From contig CBDDGV010000003.1 in NCBI GenBank assembly GCA_965228005.1, positions 186,001 through 250,000 of the forward strand: a stretch of 64,000 nt of DNA, read 5' to 3'. The notes below the pieces were generated by a model, which saw only the letters and a list, made by a program, of their open reading frames with translations, had not been told where the DNA came from and searched no databases. Positions 49,355 to 57,664 of the stretch are shown here, piece after piece. The stretch is from JBCCXZ01 sp965228005 (lineage in GTDB: Bacteria > Planctomycetota > Planctomycetia > Pirellulales > Lacipirellulaceae). Made by a program: the position numbers and the translations under genes. How positions within the stretch are numbered: position 1 is the first letter of the stretch; every line of letters starts with the position of its first letter.

Positions 49355-50389
49355 GTGTTGAAGACGGTCCAACACTTCCTGTCACTTATACGATTCAGCC
49401 ACACGCTGTTTGCGTTGCCCTTTGCGTTGTTGGCGGCGGTGATGGCTTTCTGCCAGCCGCTCCCGAGCGGTTTAGGTGAACTCGATCTCCCCACACGAAT
49501 GGCTCCGATGGACCAAGGTCTGGGAGCCACGTCCGTTCGTGAGTTTCTTGGAGTTGATAGCCGACCATTGGGAGGTCCGACTGCAATTTTCGTTGGGTAT
49601 TACCCTGCACTTAGCGGCCGTGCAGCGATCGGCATCCTGCTCTGCATGGTCTTCGCGCGCAGCGCAGCGATGGCATTCAACCGCTTCGTCGATCGAGACA
49701 TCGACGCCGAGAACCCGCGCACCGCGGGGCGGCATATCCCGGCGGGAATCCTGAGCGCGGCGCAGGTGGGCGGGTTTGCGGTCGCCTGCTCGGCGGCGTT
49801 TGTGGCGAGCACGCTGCTGTTCCTGCCGAACCGGTTGCCGCTGTACCTCTCCGTGCCGGTGCTGGGGTTCCTGTGCGGGTACAGCTACACGAAGCGGTTC
49901 ACGTCGCTGGCGCACTTCTGGCTTGGTGCGGCGCTCGCGATGTCGCCGGTGGCGGCTTGGATTGCGATCCGCGGCGAGGCGGTGATGGCCGATCCCATCG
50001 ACCTGCTGCCGCCGGTGGTGCTCGGCGGGGCGGTGCTGGCGTGGGTGGCGGGGTTCGACATCATCTACGCCTGCCAGGACTACGCCTACGACAAAGAGGT
50101 CGGGCTGCGGAGCGTGCCGACGCGGCTGGGCGTCGCCGGGGCCCTCCGGCTGGCCGCCGGGTGCCACGCGGCGACGGTCGCGCTGCTGGCCGCCCTGCCG
50201 CTGGTCTACCCGCCGCTGGGCTGGTTGTACTGGTTGGGGGTGGCCGCGGTCGCCATACTGCTGGTCTACGAGCACGCCCTGGTGAGGCCCGACGACCTCG
50301 ACCGGGTGAATGTGGCGTTTTTCAACGTCAACGCCGTGATTAGCCTGGGTTTGCTCGCGGTTGGCACTGCGGACATCCTCATTTTTTGA
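49355..50389 (+). CDS. UbiA-type prenyltransferase, menaquinone branch (MqnP-like)
   Basis: About 344 residues, probably from GTG 49355; a GTG at 49343 is an alternative. The two Asp-rich motifs are NRFVDRDID and the second in DYAYDKEVG, with seven or more membrane helices between and after them. These enzymes add a polyprenyl chain to an aromatic acid. The opening (LSLIRFSHTLFALPFALLAAVMA) should run straight into ILLCMVFARSAAMAFNRF, but about 50 residues intervene (LPSGLGELDLPTRMAPMDQG and onward). See findings for this insertion. It overlaps mqnE's possible upstream start. Confidence 0.88.
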   Translation: MLKTVQHFLSLIRFSHTLFALPFALLAAVMAFCQPLPSGLGELDLPTRMAPMDQGLGATSVREFLGVDSRPLGGPTAIFVGYYPALSGRAAIGILLCMVFARSAAMAFNRFVDRDIDAENPRTAGRHIPAGILSAAQVGGFAVACSAAFVASTLLFLPNRLPLYLSVPVLGFLCGYSYTKRFTSLAHFWLGAALAMSPVAAWIAIRGEAVMADPIDLLPPVVLGGAVLAWVAGFDIIYACQDYAYDKEVGLRSVPTRLGVAGALRLAAGCHAATVALLAALPLVYPPLGWLYWLGVAAVAILLVYEHALVRPDDLDRVNVAFFNVNAVISLGLLAVGTADILIF

Positions 50390-50415
50390 GCGAACGACAG
50401 CACCCAAAGAACCCC

Positions 50416-51552
50416 ATGCTTCGCACCTCGTCCCCCATCCTGAAGCCGATCCGCGAGAAGGTCGAAGCCGGCGAGCGGCTCTCGCTCGACGACGGGCTGC
50501 TGCTCTACGACCGCGACGTGCCGCTGCCGGAGCTCGGCGAGCTGGCCAACCTGGTGCGCGAGCGGAAGAACGGCAACGCCGGCTACTACAACATCAACAC
50601 GCACCTGAACCCGACGAACGTCTGCGTTTACCGCTGCACGTTTTGTGCGTTCCGCGCCGACCTGCGCGACGCGAAGGGTTACTGGATGAACGACGAGCAG
50701 GTGCTCGCCCGCGGGCAGGAGGCGGTGGACAACGGCTGCACCGAGATGCACATCGTCGGCGGCCTGCACCACCAGGCGAAGTACGACTGGTACCGCCGGG
50801 TGATCAGCGTGCTGCACGAGGCGTACCCCGAGCTGCACCTGAAGGCGTGGACGCCGGTGGAGTTCGACTGGTTCGCCCGCATTACGGGCAAGAGCATCGC
50901 CTGGTGCGTCGAAGACATGAAGGAGGCCGGCCTGGGCAGCCTGCCCGGCGGCGGGGCGGAGATCTTTCACCCCGAGGTGCGTCACAAGATCTGCGAGCAC
51001 AAGGCCGACTCGGGCCGGTGGTTCGAGACGCACCGCGCCGCCCACGAACTCGGTATCCGTAGCAACTGCACGATGCTCTACGGCCACATCGAAGAGGCCT
51101 ACCACCGGATCGACCACTTGCTGCGGCTGCGTGAGCTGCAGGACGAGACCGGCGGGTTCCAGACGTTCATCCCGCTGGCGTTCCACCCGGACAACACGGG
51201 GCTGGCCCATCTGCCGAAGCCCTCGGGCACGATGGACCTGCGGACGATGGCCATCAGCCGGCTGATGCTCGACAACGTGCCGCACGTGAAGGCGTACTGG
51301 ATCATGCTCGGCATCGGCACGGCCCAGATCGCGCTCTCCTACGGGGCGGACGACATCGATGGCACGGTGCGGCACGAGCTGATCTACCACGACGCGGGGG
51401 CCGAGACGCCCGAGGTGCTGAGCGTGGAGGAGATCCGCCGCCTGATCACCGAAGCCGGCCGCGAGCCGATCGAGCGCGACACGCTCTACCGCCGCATCGA
51501 GCGGGAGGGCGACCGCTGGCAGGCGGGCGAGCAGATCTTGGCCGAGGCCTGA
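50416..51552 (+). CDS. mqnE: Aminofutalosine synthase (radical SAM)
   Basis: About 378 residues from ATG 50416. The radical SAM cluster motif CVYRCTFC is in NPTNVCVYRCTFCAF. The following TEMHIVGGLHHQAKYDWY, LKAWTPVEFDWFA and LPGGGAEIFHPEVR are MqnE text. The enzyme joins SAM to the enolpyruvyl product of chorismate to form aminofutalosine, the entry to the futalosine route. Its presence beside menG and the prenyltransferase shows that this organism makes menaquinone by that route. Other mqn genes are outside the window. Confidence 0.94.
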   Translation: MLRTSSPILKPIREKVEAGERLSLDDGLLLYDRDVPLPELGELANLVRERKNGNAGYYNINTHLNPTNVCVYRCTFCAFRADLRDAKGYWMNDEQVLARGQEAVDNGCTEMHIVGGLHHQAKYDWYRRVISVLHEAYPELHLKAWTPVEFDWFARITGKSIAWCVEDMKEAGLGSLPGGGAEIFHPEVRHKICEHKADSGRWFETHRAAHELGIRSNCTMLYGHIEEAYHRIDHLLRLRELQDETGGFQTFIPLAFHPDNTGLAHLPKPSGTMDLRTMAISRLMLDNVPHVKAYWIMLGIGTAQIALSYGADDIDGTVRHELIYHDAGAETPEVLSVEEIRRLITEAGREPIERDTLYRRIEREGDRWQAGEQILAEA

Positions 51553-51773
51553 GGCGTCAATCTTCAGAAAACCGAAGTGTCACAGCCGGAAAATCCGGTC
51601 GTCTCGCGGGTCCGGAAGAGCTACCCTCTTAGGAGATGTCGCGGGCCGCGGGCGAACCTCTCTCCCGCGGGCTGCGTAAAGCCGGTAGAGCAATACGGCT
51701 CTCCCGCCCGGGTTGTGTCGAAACGACGACCCCGACCCCACGCCTACCCAAACACAAGGACTGAGGAACCAAG
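51553..51773. other. GC-rich leader between mqnE and the YugP-like gene
   Basis: Over 220 bases without a gene. Hairpins can be drawn at CCGGAAAATCCGG (51586-51598) and around CCGCGGGCGAACCTCTCTCC (about 51650-51670). It may be a structured 5' leader of the protease gene. No known riboswitch motif is recognised. Confidence 0.4.
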
Positions 51774-52457
51774 ATGTTCTTCGACCCGGTTTACTTCCTG
51801 ATGATCTCTCCGGCGCTAGTGCTCATGCTGTGGGCGCAGTGGCGGGTGAAGTCGCAGTTCGCGAAGGCCCAAGAAGTGAGCGCAGGGCTGACCGGCGCCG
51901 CCGCGGCGCGGCACCTGCTCGACGCGGCCGGCCTGCAGGACGTTGGCATCGAGCGCGTCCCCGGCCAGCTCAGCGACCACTACGACCCGCGCGACAAAGT
52001 GCTGCGGCTGAGCGAACCAGTCTACGGCACGCGGTCGTGCGCAGCAGTGGGCATCGCCGCCCACGAAGCGGGCCACGCGCTGCAAGACGCGCAGAACTAC
52101 GCGCCGCTTGTCGTCCGCAACGCGGCCGTCCCGGCGGCGACGTTCGGCGGCAACATAAGCTTCATCATGCTCATCGCCGGCATGTTCCTCAGCCAGCCCG
52201 GCTTGGTTTGGGCGGGCATCATTGCTTTTGGCTGTGTGGTGTTCTTCCAGGTGGTGAACCTCCCAGTGGAGTTCGACGCCAGTAACCGTGCGAAGCGGCT
52301 GCTGGTCGACCACGGCATCGTCGCCCAGCAGGACATGGTCTACGTGAATGGCGTGCTCAACGCCGCGGCCTGGACGTACGTGGCCGGCACGCTGCAGGCG
52401 GTGATGACGCTGCTGTACTACCTGCTCCGGTTCGCAGGCGGCGGCAGCAACGACTGA
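51774..52457 (+). CDS. YugP-like membrane zinc metallopeptidase
   Basis: 227 residues. N-terminal membrane helix (FFDPVYFLMISPALVLML), then the zinc site GIAAHEAGHALQDAQNYAPL (HEAGH) and further helices (ISFIMLIAGMFLSQPGLVWA and beyond). This is the DUF4781/YugP-type neutral zinc metallopeptidase family common across bacteria. The ending of two helices and a basic-free tail suits an integral inner-membrane enzyme. Substrate unknown. GC is slightly lower than average. Confidence 0.86.
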   Translation: MFFDPVYFLMISPALVLMLWAQWRVKSQFAKAQEVSAGLTGAAAARHLLDAAGLQDVGIERVPGQLSDHYDPRDKVLRLSEPVYGTRSCAAVGIAAHEAGHALQDAQNYAPLVVRNAAVPAATFGGNISFIMLIAGMFLSQPGLVWAGIIAFGCVVFFQVVNLPVEFDASNRAKRLLVDHGIVAQQDMVYVNGVLNAAAWTYVAGTLQAVMTLLYYLLRFAGGGSND

Positions 52458-52570
52458 GCCGCAGGGCCCCGCACCCTAGCCCTGATTTTACCGAGGCGGT
52501 AGGATCGCAGGTTCTGCCGCCGCCGCGTTGGCGTCGGCTCAACCGGTCCGGCCAGAGCGGAGGGCGTGCG

Positions 52571-53095
52571 GTGTTCCAAAAGGTATGCAACCACGCGGCG
52601 TTGGTCATCGTCGGCGTCGCGTGCGGCGCGGCGGTCGTAGGTCTTCGGCAGGGGTGGGTCTCGAGCGTCCCGGTCAGCGCGACCGCCACGCACGGCGAGG
52701 CGAACTTCGCGATCGCCACGGGGCTGGTCGACGACGGCATCGAGGCGTTCTACTTCCTCGACTTCCTGACGGGCGACCTGCGGGCGGCCGTGGTGAGCCG
52801 GCGGACGGCAGAGTTCGTCGCGTTCTACGAGAAGAACATCCAGGCCGACTTCGGCGGCGCCCTCAGCAAGAACCCCAAGTACCTGATGGTCACCGGGCTG
52901 GCCGACATCCCCCGCGGCCGCGGGGCGACGCAGATCGGCAACAGCCTGATCTACATCGCCGAGGCCAACAGCGGCAACGTCAACGCCTACGCCATCCCCT
53001 GGAACTCGAGCCTCAACGCCGCGGGCAAGCCGCAGCGGGGCGAGATGTACCTCGTGGCCGGCGGGGCGTTCCGCACGACCTTCGTGCGCGACTAG
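52571..53095 (+). CDS. Planctomycete-type protein of unknown function
   Basis: 174 residues starting at GTG 52571, with GGAGGG 6 bases upstream. One N-terminal hydrophobic segment (HAALVIVGVACGAAVVGL) suggests export. The body contains LVDDGIEAFYFLDFLTGDLRA, which looks like a variable-binding or repeat-reporter region, and ends PKYLMVTGLADIPRGRG, IYIAEANSGNVNAYAIPW. The tail resembles a blade of a repeat protein. No function assigned. The gap to thiS is 49 bases, so the two may be cotranscribed. Confidence 0.72.
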   Translation: MFQKVCNHAALVIVGVACGAAVVGLRQGWVSSVPVSATATHGEANFAIATGLVDDGIEAFYFLDFLTGDLRAAVVSRRTAEFVAFYEKNIQADFGGALSKNPKYLMVTGLADIPRGRGATQIGNSLIYIAEANSGNVNAYAIPWNSSLNAAGKPQRGEMYLVAGGAFRTTFVRD

Positions 53096-53144
53096 CCCGC
53101 GCGGCGTCGGCCGCGTACGCGGAGCCCTCCCAGAAAGAACCGTC

Positions 53145-53345
53145 ATGCGTGTGGAGTTGAACGGCGAGCCGCGGGAGTGCCCCGACGGCGCCACGGTGGC
53201 CGACCTGCTGGAGGAGTTGAAGCTCGACCGGCGTTACCTGGCCGTTGAGCGCAACCGCGAGGTCGTCCCCCGCGAACAGCACGGCGAGACGCGGCTGGCC
53301 GAGGGCGACCGGCTGGAGGTCGTCACGCTGGTCGGCGGCGGCTGA
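53145..53345 (+). CDS. thiS: Sulfur carrier protein ThiS
   Basis: 66 residues ending in the diglycine VTLVGGG, the part that is adenylated and turned into the thiocarboxylate donor for thiazole synthesis. The ubiquitin-like fold is predicted from MRVELNGEPRECPDGATVAD and LAVERNREVVPR. The thiG gene follows 43 bases downstream. Confidence 0.93.
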   Translation: MRVELNGEPRECPDGATVADLLEELKLDRRYLAVERNREVVPREQHGETRLAEGDRLEVVTLVGGG

Positions 53346-53388
53346 ACCGCGCCGAGCACCGAGTTTTTTCCCGCAGGAACCCTACCCC

Positions 53389-54222
53389 ATGGCCACCGAC
53401 GTTTCCGCCGACACGCTCCGGGTCGGCACGCACACGCTCAGCAGCCGGTTAATTGTCGGCACCGGCAAGTACGCCACGCACGCCGAGATGCAGAAGTCGC
53501 TGGAACTCTCCGGCACGGATTGCATCACGGTCGCCGTGCGACGCGAGCGTTTGATCGACGCCGACGGGAACAACCTGCTCGACTTCATCGACACCGAGCG
53601 CTACACACTGCTGCCCAACACGGCCGGCTGCTTCAACGCCGAGGACGCGGTGCGGGTCGCCAGGCTGGGCCGTGAGATTTTGCTGGGATTGGAGAACCCC
53701 GGCGCCGACTGGGTGAAGCTCGAGGTGCTGAGCGATACCCGCACGCTGCTGCCCGACCCGGTGGCGACGATCGAGGCGACCGAGATGCTGGTGGCGGACG
53801 GCTTTCAAGTGCTGTGTTACTCGACGGACGATCCCGTCGTAGCCCGGCGGCTGAAGGAGGCGGGCGCCGCGAGCGTGATGCCCGCCGGCAGCCCGATCGG
53901 CTCGGGGCAGGGCATCCTCAACCCCAACAACATCCGCATCTGCATGGAGTACCTGAAGGAGAACGACCCCGACTACCCGGTGATCGTCGACGCCGGGGTG
54001 GGCACCGCGAGCGACGTGGCCGAGGCGATGGAGCTGGGCGTCGACGGCGTGCTGTTGAACACGGCGGTCGCCCACGCGGCCGACCCGTACGGCATGGCGC
54101 GCGCGATGCGTCTGGCGACCGAGGCGGGCCGGCTGGCGTACCTCTCGGGGCGGATCCCCAAGAAGCTGTACGCCACGGCCAGCAGCCCCGAAGAGGGCGT
54201 CATCTCACTGAAGCCGCGTTAG
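53389..54222 (+). CDS. thiG: Thiazole synthase ThiG
   Basis: 277 residues from ATG 53389. The TIM-barrel motifs of ThiG are present: SRLIVGTGKYATHAEMQKSL, VAVRRERL, LPNTAGCFNAEDAVRVARL, DWVKLEVLSDTRTLLPDP (with the Schiff-base lysine), VMPAGSPIGSGQG and VDAGVGTASDVAEAMELG. It forms the thiazole phosphate of thiamin, using ThiS thiocarboxylate. ThiS-ThiG is the usual minimal pair; thiH or thiO is not here. No TPP riboswitch is seen in front of the pair. Confidence 0.94.
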   Translation: MATDVSADTLRVGTHTLSSRLIVGTGKYATHAEMQKSLELSGTDCITVAVRRERLIDADGNNLLDFIDTERYTLLPNTAGCFNAEDAVRVARLGREILLGLENPGADWVKLEVLSDTRTLLPDPVATIEATEMLVADGFQVLCYSTDDPVVARRLKEAGAASVMPAGSPIGSGQGILNPNNIRICMEYLKENDPDYPVIVDAGVGTASDVAEAMELGVDGVLLNTAVAHAADPYGMARAMRLATEAGRLAYLSGRIPKKLYATASSPEEGVISLKPR

Positions 54223-54281
54223 GCGGTTCAAGGACAGGATGGCAAGACTTGCACGGATGGAAACGATGAAAGAAGCCAGAA

Positions 54282-54704
54282 ATGCGGTGCCGTCTTGCTA
54301 CGGTCGACGACAGCCGGTTGCTTGCCGAGTTCAACGCGCAGTTGATCGTTGATTCTGGGCACCGCAACCCGATGGGGATCGATGAACTCGAGACCCGTAT
54401 GCGGGGTTGGCTCGGCGGCAAATACACCGCAACGATCTTTGAAGACAAATCGCGTCCGATTGCTTACGCGCTGTACAGAAATGACGACGAAGGAATCTAC
54501 CTAAGACAGTTCTTTGTGGTGCCCGACTATAGGCGGCGCGGTATCGGTCGACAAATGATCGCGGAGTTGCGGGAAGACCACTGGCCGAAGGATAAACGGC
54601 TAACAGTGGATGTGCTCGTCGGGAATGAGGTAGCGGCAGCTTTTTGGCGAGCCGTTGGGTTTGAGGATTACTGTCTGACACTGGAGATACTCTCGGAGCG
54701 TTAA
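54282..54704 (+). CDS. GNAT-family acetyltransferase
   Basis: 140 residues. The acetyl-CoA binding motif is present: LRQFFVVPDYRRRGIGRQMI, with the R-R-G-I-G-R pocket, and the C-terminal FWRAVGFEDY. The substrate is unknown. GC is visibly lower than in thiG before and dinG after, so this gene and the next two may be an acquired patch. The start is ATG 54282; no strong ribosome site is seen. Confidence 0.82.
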   Translation: MRCRLATVDDSRLLAEFNAQLIVDSGHRNPMGIDELETRMRGWLGGKYTATIFEDKSRPIAYALYRNDDEGIYLRQFFVVPDYRRRGIGRQMIAELREDHWPKDKRLTVDVLVGNEVAAAFWRAVGFEDYCLTLEILSER

Positions 54705-54750
54705 CTCGCATAGAATGGGCGGAGCATCCCCATACGGCGGTTCTGAGCAC

Positions 54751-54981
54751 ATGCCAGAGAACAAGACAGGCTCCGATGCAGCAGCTTTCGTAGCCCACTG
54801 GGCTCGTGTGGGGCCCCTGCTTGAAGAGATCGGGCGCGAGGAGCAGCGCCGATTGACCGAGTCGCAGCATCTGCAGGCCGTCGCGAACGTATTGGAGTTT
54901 GCCAAACCAGACCCTATTCCGAGCGACACGAGCGGTCTAGTTGAATTGCAGAACCTGCTTTCCAAGACCCGCAATGATTGA
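54751..54981 (+). CDS. Small protein upstream of the nucleotidyltransferase, unknown function
   Basis: 76 residues from ATG 54751, or 88 from ATG 54715. The text is helical and charged (VGPLLEEIGREEQRRLTES, QAVANVLEFAKPDP). It overlaps the next gene by 8 bases, as ATGATTGA, so it should be translated with it. In other systems a small protein upstream of a nucleotidyltransferase is its antitoxin or partner. I do not recognise the family; the overlap is the main evidence. Confidence 0.6.
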   Translation: MPENKTGSDAAAFVAHWARVGPLLEEIGREEQRRLTESQHLQAVANVLEFAKPDPIPSDTSGLVELQNLLSKTRND

Positions 54982-55543
54982 AGTACTCAGGGCCGCCAGC
55001 GAGGTGCAGGAGTTTCTTGAGCAGCGGGGATGGCCTTTCGCGTTTATCGGCGGCCTAGCCGTTAATCGGTGGGGCCGTGCAAGGCTGACGAACGATGCCG
55101 ACATCTGTCTCTATACCGACATCGGCGGTGAAGAGGTCTACATTGACGCACTGGTAGGACGCTTTACGCCGCGGCGAACCGACGCCAAGGAGTTTGCGCT
55201 GGTCAGCCGAGTTGTATTGCTATCCTCTGAGAGAGGTTTCGGAGTGGACGTCTCACTAGGGGCGTTTGAGTTTGAGAGGCGCGCGGTTTCGCGCGGCTCC
55301 TCCTGTGATTTCCCGGAAGGCGTAACACTCCGAACGGTCTCCGCGGAAGACTTGATCGTTTACAAAGCATTCGCCGGCCGCCCGCAGGATTGGATTGATG
55401 TCGAGGGCATCCTGGTCCGGCAAGAAGGAAAGCTCGACTGGGGGACGCTGATCGACGAGCTCACGCCCCTCTGTGAGCTGAAGGAAGCCCCCGAGACCGT
55501 CGACCGCCTGCTTGCCCTGCGAGACTCCCTGGCGTCAGGATGA
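54974..55543 (+). CDS. Nucleotidyltransferase-fold protein (AbiEii/DUF6036-like)
   Basis: 189 residues from ATG 54974. The nucleotidyltransferase signature is GGLAVNRWGRARLTNDADI: a Gly-Gly followed 14 residues later by Asp-x-Asp. VDVSLGAFEFERRA supplies the third acidic residue region, and TVSAEDLIVYKAFAGRPQD is typical of the AbiEii/DUF6036 group. Such enzymes add nucleotides to RNA or protein; AbiEii is the toxin of a type IV pair. Here the upstream partner is too small and does not look like AbiEi, so a toxin role is only a guess. Confidence 0.78.
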   Translation: MIEVLRAASEVQEFLEQRGWPFAFIGGLAVNRWGRARLTNDADICLYTDIGGEEVYIDALVGRFTPRRTDAKEFALVSRVVLLSSERGFGVDVSLGAFEFERRAVSRGSSCDFPEGVTLRTVSAEDLIVYKAFAGRPQDWIDVEGILVRQEGKLDWGTLIDELTPLCELKEAPETVDRLLALRDSLASG

Positions 55544-55550
55544 CCCGCCG

Positions 55551-57527
55551 ATGACCGCGTCTGCCAGTCTCACCGCCGCCGGGATCCTCGGCCCCGACGG
55601 GGCCATCGCCCGGCGGCTCGAGCAGTACGAAGAGCGCCCCCAGCAACTCGCGATGGCCGAGGCGGTGTCGCGCGCGTTCGCCGACGGCAAGCACCTAGTG
55701 GTCGAAGCGGGCACCGGCGTCGGGAAGAGCTACGCCTATCTGGTGCCGGCCATCCTCGCCGCGACCGACCCCGAGAGCGAGAGCCCGCCGCGGGTGGTCA
55801 TCTCCACGCACACCATCAGCCTGCAGGAGCAGTTGATCCAGAAGGACCTGCCGCTGTTGAACAGCGTCGTGCCGCGGGAGTTTTCGGCCGTGCTGGTGAA
55901 GGGCCGGCGGAACTACGTGAGCCTGCGGCGATTGAAGGCGGCGATGGCGCGGAAGCGGTCGCTGTTCGACAGCGACGAGGCGCTCACCCAGCTGCGTGAA
56001 CTGCGCGACTGGACCGAGACGACCGCCGACGGCTCACTCTCCGACCTGCCGTACCAGCCGCAGCCGGCCGTGTGGGACGAGGTGGCGAGCGACCACGGCA
56101 ACTGCATGGGCCGCCGCTGCCCGGCCTACCGGAAGTGCTTCTACTACCAAGACCGCCGGCGGGTGCAGAACGCTCAGATCCTGGTGGTGAACCACGCGCT
56201 GTTTTTCAGCGACCTGGCGCTGCGCCGCAACGGCGTGAGCATCCTGCCCGACTACGACCTGGTGGTGCTGGACGAAGCGCACACCGCCGAGGCCGTCGCC
56301 GCCGACCACATGGGCATCCGCCTCAGCAGCGGGCAGGTGGAGTACGCCCTCAGCCGGCTCTACAACGACCGCACGCAGAAGGGCCTGCTGGTCCACCACG
56401 GTCTGCACCAGCTAATGCAGCGGGTGGACCGGTGCCGGGTGGCGAGCGACGAGCTGTTCGGTGACTTGTTCGATTGGGCGGAGACCCGCGGCCCGAAGAA
56501 CGGCCGGGTCGGCGAGCCGGTCGACGTGCCCAACCGCCTGAGCGGCGAGCTGGAGACGCTGGCCAAGCAAGTCAAACGGGCCGGCGACGAACTGCACGAA
56601 GAGACCGAGCGGCAGGACTTCATCGCCGGGCACGACCGGCTGCTGGCGCTCGCGGGCGAGTTGCAGACCTGGCACCGGCAGCAGATCGGCGGAGCCGTCT
56701 ACTGGGTCGAAGCCTACCGCTCGCGTCGCGGCATGCCGCGGCTGACGCTGTCGGCGGCTCCGATCGACGTGGGCCCCGCGCTCCGCTCGGAGCTGTTCGC
56801 CAAGGCGTCGTCGGTGGTGCTCACCAGCGCCACGCTGGCGGTGGGGAAGGGCGACTCGTTCGACTTCTTCCGCGGCCGGATCGGCGTCACCCAGAGCGAG
56901 ACGCTGCGGCTCGACAGCCCGTTCGATTACTCCGAGCAGGCCGAGCTGGTGGTGATGCGCGACATGCCCGACCCCACGGCCGAGCGCGACGCGTTCGAAA
57001 GATCAGCAATCGAAGCGATCCAGCACCACGTGAAACAGACCGACGGCCGGGCGTTCGTGCTGCTGACCAGCTACGACATGATGCGGCGGTTCGCATCGCG
57101 GCTGGCGCCGTGGCTGGCGGCGAACAACCTGAACTTACTCAGCCAATCGGACGGCACGCCGCGGAGCCGGATGCTGGAGCAGTTCAAGCAGAACCCGCGC
57201 ACCGTGCTGCTGGGCACGGACAGCTTCTGGCAGGGCGTCGACGTGCCGGGCGACGCATTGCAGCTGGTGATCATCGCCAAGCTGCCCTTCAGCGTGCCCG
57301 ACCGCCCGCTGCTGGAGGCCCGGCTCGAAGCGATCCGCGCCGAAGGGGGCGAGCCCTTCCGCCAGTACCAGCTGCCCGAGGCGGTGCTGAAACTGAAGCA
57401 GGGCTTCGGCCGCCTGATCCGCACCCGCCGCGACACGGGCCGGGTGGTGATCCTCGACCCGCGGGTGAGCACGAAGAGCTACGGGCGGGTTTTCTTAGAG
57501 TCTTTACCCCAGTGCCGGGTGCGGTAA
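55551..57527 (+). CDS. DinG/XPD-like superfamily 2 helicase
   Basis: 658 residues from ATG 55551, 7 bases after the previous stop. Helicase motifs: Walker A VVEAGTGVGKSYAYLVPA, Walker B DEAHTAEAV (the DEAH box), motif VVLTSATLA, and the C-terminal FWQGVDVPGDALQLV and FGRLIRTRRDTGRVV. Three cysteines that could hold an iron-sulfur cluster lie in CMGRRCPAYRKC (residues 185-196). The first ligand position seen in E. coli DinG, in KGRxxYVC, is a serine here (Ser124). It should unwind DNA from a 5' end, perhaps at R-loops or forks. Confidence 0.88.
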   Translation: MTASASLTAAGILGPDGAIARRLEQYEERPQQLAMAEAVSRAFADGKHLVVEAGTGVGKSYAYLVPAILAATDPESESPPRVVISTHTISLQEQLIQKDLPLLNSVVPREFSAVLVKGRRNYVSLRRLKAAMARKRSLFDSDEALTQLRELRDWTETTADGSLSDLPYQPQPAVWDEVASDHGNCMGRRCPAYRKCFYYQDRRRVQNAQILVVNHALFFSDLALRRNGVSILPDYDLVVLDEAHTAEAVAADHMGIRLSSGQVEYALSRLYNDRTQKGLLVHHGLHQLMQRVDRCRVASDELFGDLFDWAETRGPKNGRVGEPVDVPNRLSGELETLAKQVKRAGDELHEETERQDFIAGHDRLLALAGELQTWHRQQIGGAVYWVEAYRSRRGMPRLTLSAAPIDVGPALRSELFAKASSVVLTSATLAVGKGDSFDFFRGRIGVTQSETLRLDSPFDYSEQAELVVMRDMPDPTAERDAFERSAIEAIQHHVKQTDGRAFVLLTSYDMMRRFASRLAPWLAANNLNLLSQSDGTPRSRMLEQFKQNPRTVLLGTDSFWQGVDVPGDALQLVIIAKLPFSVPDRPLLEARLEAIRAEGGEPFRQYQLPEAVLKLKQGFGRLIRTRRDTGRVVILDPRVSTKSYGRVFLESLPQCRVR

Positions 57528-57664
57528 GTCGTTAAAGGCGCGGTTGAGTTTGGGCAGGATCGGCGCCCAACGATCTGTGCATCCGCGCGACCAGCTGGTA
57601 GAGTGGATACCTAGGTGCGCTTCAACAGTTGGCTTACTCACACGACGTTTCAGCAGACGATATC

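Noticed and set aside
53096..53144. TPP riboswitch before thiS-thiG
   Set aside because: Only 49 bases separate thiS from the gene upstream, and no thi-box text is seen.
54715..55543. Complete AbiE type IV system
   Set aside because: The small partner has neither the size nor the winged-helix text of AbiEi.
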